64,000 nucleotides of DNA. It comes from Mesostigma viride (lineage: Eukaryota; Streptophyta; Mesostigmatophyceae; Mesostigmatales; Mesostigmataceae). The notes under the pieces were generated by a model that ran no database searches, had not been told where the DNA came from, and saw only the letters and a program-made list of their open reading frames with translations. This document shows positions 61,191-64,000 of this stretch, in pieces (position 1 is the stretch's first letter; each line of letters begins with the position of its first letter). The stretch is from positions 1,228,397 through 1,292,396 of the forward strand of contig RPFO01000086.1 of assembly GCA_009746045.1 (NCBI GenBank), given 5' to 3'. A program made the position numbers and the translations under genes.

Positions 61191-61205
61191 TCCTTTTCTA
61201 GTGTA

Positions 61206-62063
61206 CCACCCTCATCGAGAGCCCCGAGCACATTCAGACCTGGCTGGACTGCCTGGCTGGGCCTGGAGGCGCGGGCGGTGGGGCTGGAGATTAGTGTCAA
61301 AACTGAGGCGATGGTGATAGGGGCATCCTGTAAACCACCGCTGCCGCGCCTGCTCGACGGGACGGAGGTCCCGTTCCGCGACCGCTTCAAGCTGTTGGGG
61401 AGCTGGCTTCCTGACACCGCCGACGATGTGGACACCCGCATCGGCCTTGCCTGGGCCAAGCTCCGTTCCCTCACACCCTACTGGCGCTCGAAGGGCCTGG
61501 ACGGGCACCGCAAGCGCATGCTCTTCAAGGTCCTCGTCCTCACGGTGCTCACGTATGGCGCCGAGGCGTGGACCCTCCCACCCAAACTGGCAGCTCGGCT
61601 CGACGGCACAGTTTACAGGATGCTCCGGCAGGTCCTTAATGTAGGTTTTTCCGAGCGTCCGTCATCAGAGTCTTTGTATCATGGCATGCCTCGTGTTTCG
61701 GACGAGATTAGGCAGCGTAGGATAGCATTTGTAGGCCACCTTGCCCGCACCAGCCAGGTCGACACCACCCTTGGTCTGGCCGGCCCCCAGCGGCTTGGAC
61801 AGCGGCCAGGGCGGCACATTCTGACCTGGCCTGGCCCCAAGGACATTCCCAAAAGGGTAGGGAAACCTGTCACCAACTACGTTCAGATGTTGCTGGACGA
61901 CCTAGTGGTCCCAGCCCAGTTAGAGCACCGCATCCACTCTCTCTCCCGTCTTTGGACTGCCATGCAGGACAAGACGCGGTGGAAGAAGATTGTCAAGGCG
62001 CACACGCCCGACCCTGTGGGCAAGCCACCTCCCCCCAAGCGGAGGAGGCGTTTTGATGAGTAG
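61206..62063 (+). pseudogene. LINE ORF2, 3' part
   Basis: The first codons (TTLIESPEHIQTWLDCL) continue the reverse transcriptase from YADD. A one-base frameshift lies near 61257, after which the frame runs to TAG at 62061-62063 through VGLEISVKTEAMV, FKLLGSWL, LTYGAEAWTLP, ETRQRRIAF-like IRQRRIAFVGHL and DKTRWKK, the conserved C-terminal region of L1/CR1-type ORF2 proteins. Confidence 0.85.
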
Positions 62064-62171
62064 TGTAGGTAGGATTTTCTAGATAGAGTTAGGACAGTTC
62101 GATCACGCGGCTTCCTCCACCCCATCCATCATGAAATATGTGCTATGTACATGACCTCCCCACGGAGGCAT

Positions 62172-62200
62172 GTTATAATTTAATTTAATTTAATCAAATT
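62172..62200 (+). repeat. LINE 3' tail (ATTTA)n
   Basis: TAATTTAATTTAATTTAATC closes the LINE, about 110 bases after the ORF2 stop. Confidence 0.6.
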
Positions 62201-62221
62201 GTCAGAGGGCGGGGGCGTCGA

Positions 62222-62470
62222 GATTAATTAATTAATTAATATTTAATTAAACACGTGCGCTCCGGCCCGTTGGGGAGTCACGGAGCACCGAAGTGCTTTC
62301 AATCCCTGTTGCATGTGTGTGCACAACAGGAGAAAGGGCAGAGACCCCCATTCTCCTTCATGCCAAAGGCATGCCACAGCTGCACTCGTACCCGCTTTAA
62401 ACGATCCGGCAATCTGCATGGGTGCAATAAGACCCATGTGAGCAGGGCATAACAAGGAGCGTGGGCAAGA
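62222..62470 (-). mobile_element. S-family retroelement 3' end, copy 3
   Basis: Reversed: TTAATTAA tail first, then CGTTGGGGAGTCACGGAGCA, GCCAAAGGCATGCCACAGCT, AACGATCCGGCAA and GGTGCAATAAGACCCATGTG, matching 49767-50010 closely. Truncated before any ORF1 sequence. It lies just past the LINE tail. Confidence 0.75.
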
Positions 62471-64000
62471 CGAGATTAATATGAATCTTGAGGTACCTTG
62501 AAATTAACAGGCACATGTGCCTCTAGCGAGATACATGTTTGGGGGCGACTTTCTATTGCATGGCGTAAATGTGTAGAATTGTACGACAATTAACATGTCA
62601 AGGGTGATCGAAGGAAAGTAAGTACTGAAGTCACGGAAGTGTCGCGGAGACGTTTCCAGATCGATTGTGCATTCGGCGGTTAAAAGGCAGAAAAGCGGTT
62701 GATTGGTAGCTTACTATACTCGACGGTATTGGACGTAATTTCCGGTCAGCGATGAGGACTGCATGTGCATCTCACGTTGTACCGCATGGAAAAGAGCCGT
62801 TGTGTTGCGCTGTGCTGTGCGCAAAATTATTCTCTGCCGTCGGATATTGCACCGCCGATGCTCGTCGATGCTCGTCGATGAACCCTTAATTGGAATTAAC
62901 GCAAGCCACATCAATGTGTACAAAAAGAAGTAGACTAGGGCGCGCGGCGGCGTGGGGGAATGAATTTGGCAAGTCGCAGAACTTGCATGTAGCCCGGCGA
63001 CACCGCGTCAAGCAGTGCGCAGGTAGTCCGTATGTAGTCAGTAAGCGAGGGCTCGCGAGAATTCGAGAATTTAAGAATTGGGGGCAACGGCCTAGCTAGT
63101 TGGGGGAAAATTGGCACCACCAACCAGCGCAGGCCAGAAATATGACATATGTTGCAATTAATCCTTCGTTAATAGATTATTCATTATCACATATAGACTA
63201 TCACGTATACTTAGACTATGACGTACGTCACGCGTGGGTACCAGTATAAGTTAACCCAATAAATATGCTAGCTAGCTAAGGAACCTTCGACCCTTCCAAA
63301 TAATTCCCTTCACAATTGCATACACATGGCGCGCGCTGCCGAAACCATTCATTCATGGAATCTGCATGCATATGGCATGCATATATACACGCTTGTCCAG
63401 GGCTGCTTTAAATATGATGGCGCCAGACACCAGCAGCTAGGAAAAGCATACGGAAGCATATGCGTGCATGCATGTGCACCGTTGCATGGCACGGGGCCAT
63501 AATATTGAAGCATTATCTATGTAGGATGTTGAAGAGGGCCGCCTATATAATTTGCTATGCTAAATAAGGACACACCGTAAACGGGTTTCCACTACATGGA
63601 CTGCGTAGGTTAATTATACTCAGTTGAAAATCACTATTTGCCAGGTAGCCCATCTATAGCTTCCAATCAAGGGCTCCATAGACGTGCTCGATCAGACAGA
63701 AAACCTCCCGGTTCACAAGTCCGGGCTGTCCGCCCCTGCACACATGCTGTATACATGCATGCACAAGGAAGCATCCCCAATAGCCAGAACTCACCACAGC
63801 AAACATGTTTTTCTGGCCCAGTGCAGCACAAAACTGGTTGCACGCACTCTGGTCGACATGAGTGGATATTGCTGAATGGGAGTCAGCATCAAGCCCTTGC
63901 ATGCTGAATGAAAGTGCCCACGCAACCTGCACCGACACGTACTACCAGCAGAGTTGCCCCGGCAGGTATCTTTCGATAAGCGACTGGTAGTACGGCTTGA
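62471..64000. other. No gene recognised
   Basis: AT-richer sequence with scattered short open frames. A reversed R1 terminus fragment is at 63119-63141. Near the end is an 11-bp perfect inverted repeat (CGTACTACCAG at 63938, CTGGTAGTACG to 63994). Confidence 0.5.

Larger units (their letters stand above)
53671..61203. mobile_element. CACTA-type DNA transposon, 7,533 bp, inserted at the YADD motif
   Basis: Terminal inverted repeats of 30 bp with 28 matches start CACTAGAAAAG and both contain ATGACCGGGCGGTAAC. TA flanks each end (53669-53670 and 61204-61205). Removing the element and one TA restores the reverse transcriptase reading frame through YADDTTL. Inside both ends are dense subterminal GGTAAC/GTTACC repeats (53690-54020 and 60733-61190), as En/Spm elements have for transposase binding. 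I find no transposase gene, so it looks non-autonomous. The interior holds a G-rich array, a 50-bp minisatellite, a nested TTAA element, an S fragment and an R1 copy. Confidence 0.85.
49645..62200 (+). mobile_element. L1-like LINE retrotransposon, twice interrupted
   Basis: Order on the plus strand: ORF1 (49645-51667, with an 824-bp insertion), spacer, ORF2 with APE-type endonuclease and reverse transcriptase (51944-53668), a 7.5-kb DNA transposon, the rest of ORF2 (61206-62063), and a short 3' region ending in ATTTA repeats (about 62172-62198). Without the two insertions the element would be about 4.2 kb from ORF1 to tail. ORF2 has several frameshifts, so the copy is dead. Confidence 0.8.

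Overview
The window is nuclear DNA from a photosynthetic eukaryote, most likely a green alga. The reasons are many GT-AG introns, GC-rich exons, a plastid-type phytyl ester synthase, and very abundant tandem repeats and transposons. I saw no rRNA, tRNA or CRISPR. Species is not assignable from sequence alone. All exon models come from reading splice sites and codon phase by eye; every junction listed for the four genes was checked for phase.

Layout. (1) 1-9688: 173 identical head-to-tail copies of a 56-bp satellite, decaying at 9689-9790. (2) 10111-12134, minus strand: the first three exons of TAF6, a TFIID histone-fold subunit; the rest of the gene should lie to the left, so the satellite appears to sit in its intron 3 or to truncate it. 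(3) 12827-33578, plus strand: one very long gene of about 20 exons (about 1,840 aa) for an unrecognised coiled-coil, low-complexity, EF-hand protein; its introns hold kilobase-scale microsatellites. (4) 34783-39134, minus: a two-exon phytyl ester synthase-like plastid enzyme (hydrolase plus acyltransferase). (5) 39582-46674, plus: a ten-exon classical short-chain dehydrogenase; three of its introns carry tandem repeats built from its own exon ends or splice signals. TAF6/long gene and PES/SDR are divergent pairs with short shared upstream regions; the long gene and PES are convergent.

(6) 46675-64000 is a nest of transposons. An L1-like LINE (ORF1 from 49645, ORF2 ending 62063) is broken twice. 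An 824-bp ORF1-only retroelement in opposite orientation sits in ORF1 between 14-bp target duplications, and a 7.5-kb CACTA-type DNA transposon sits immediately after the YADD codons of the reverse transcriptase with a TA duplication. A 1.7-kb TTAA-flanked element sits inside the CACTA element, and a relative of it lies upstream of ORF1. Two short repeat families, called R1 and S here, recur through the window, including one 29-bp R1 fragment flanked by a 10-bp duplication.

The host genes are housekeeping or plastid functions with no evident shared pathway. The window is most notable for clean, datable nested insertions and for repeats that have grown out of splice-site regions.
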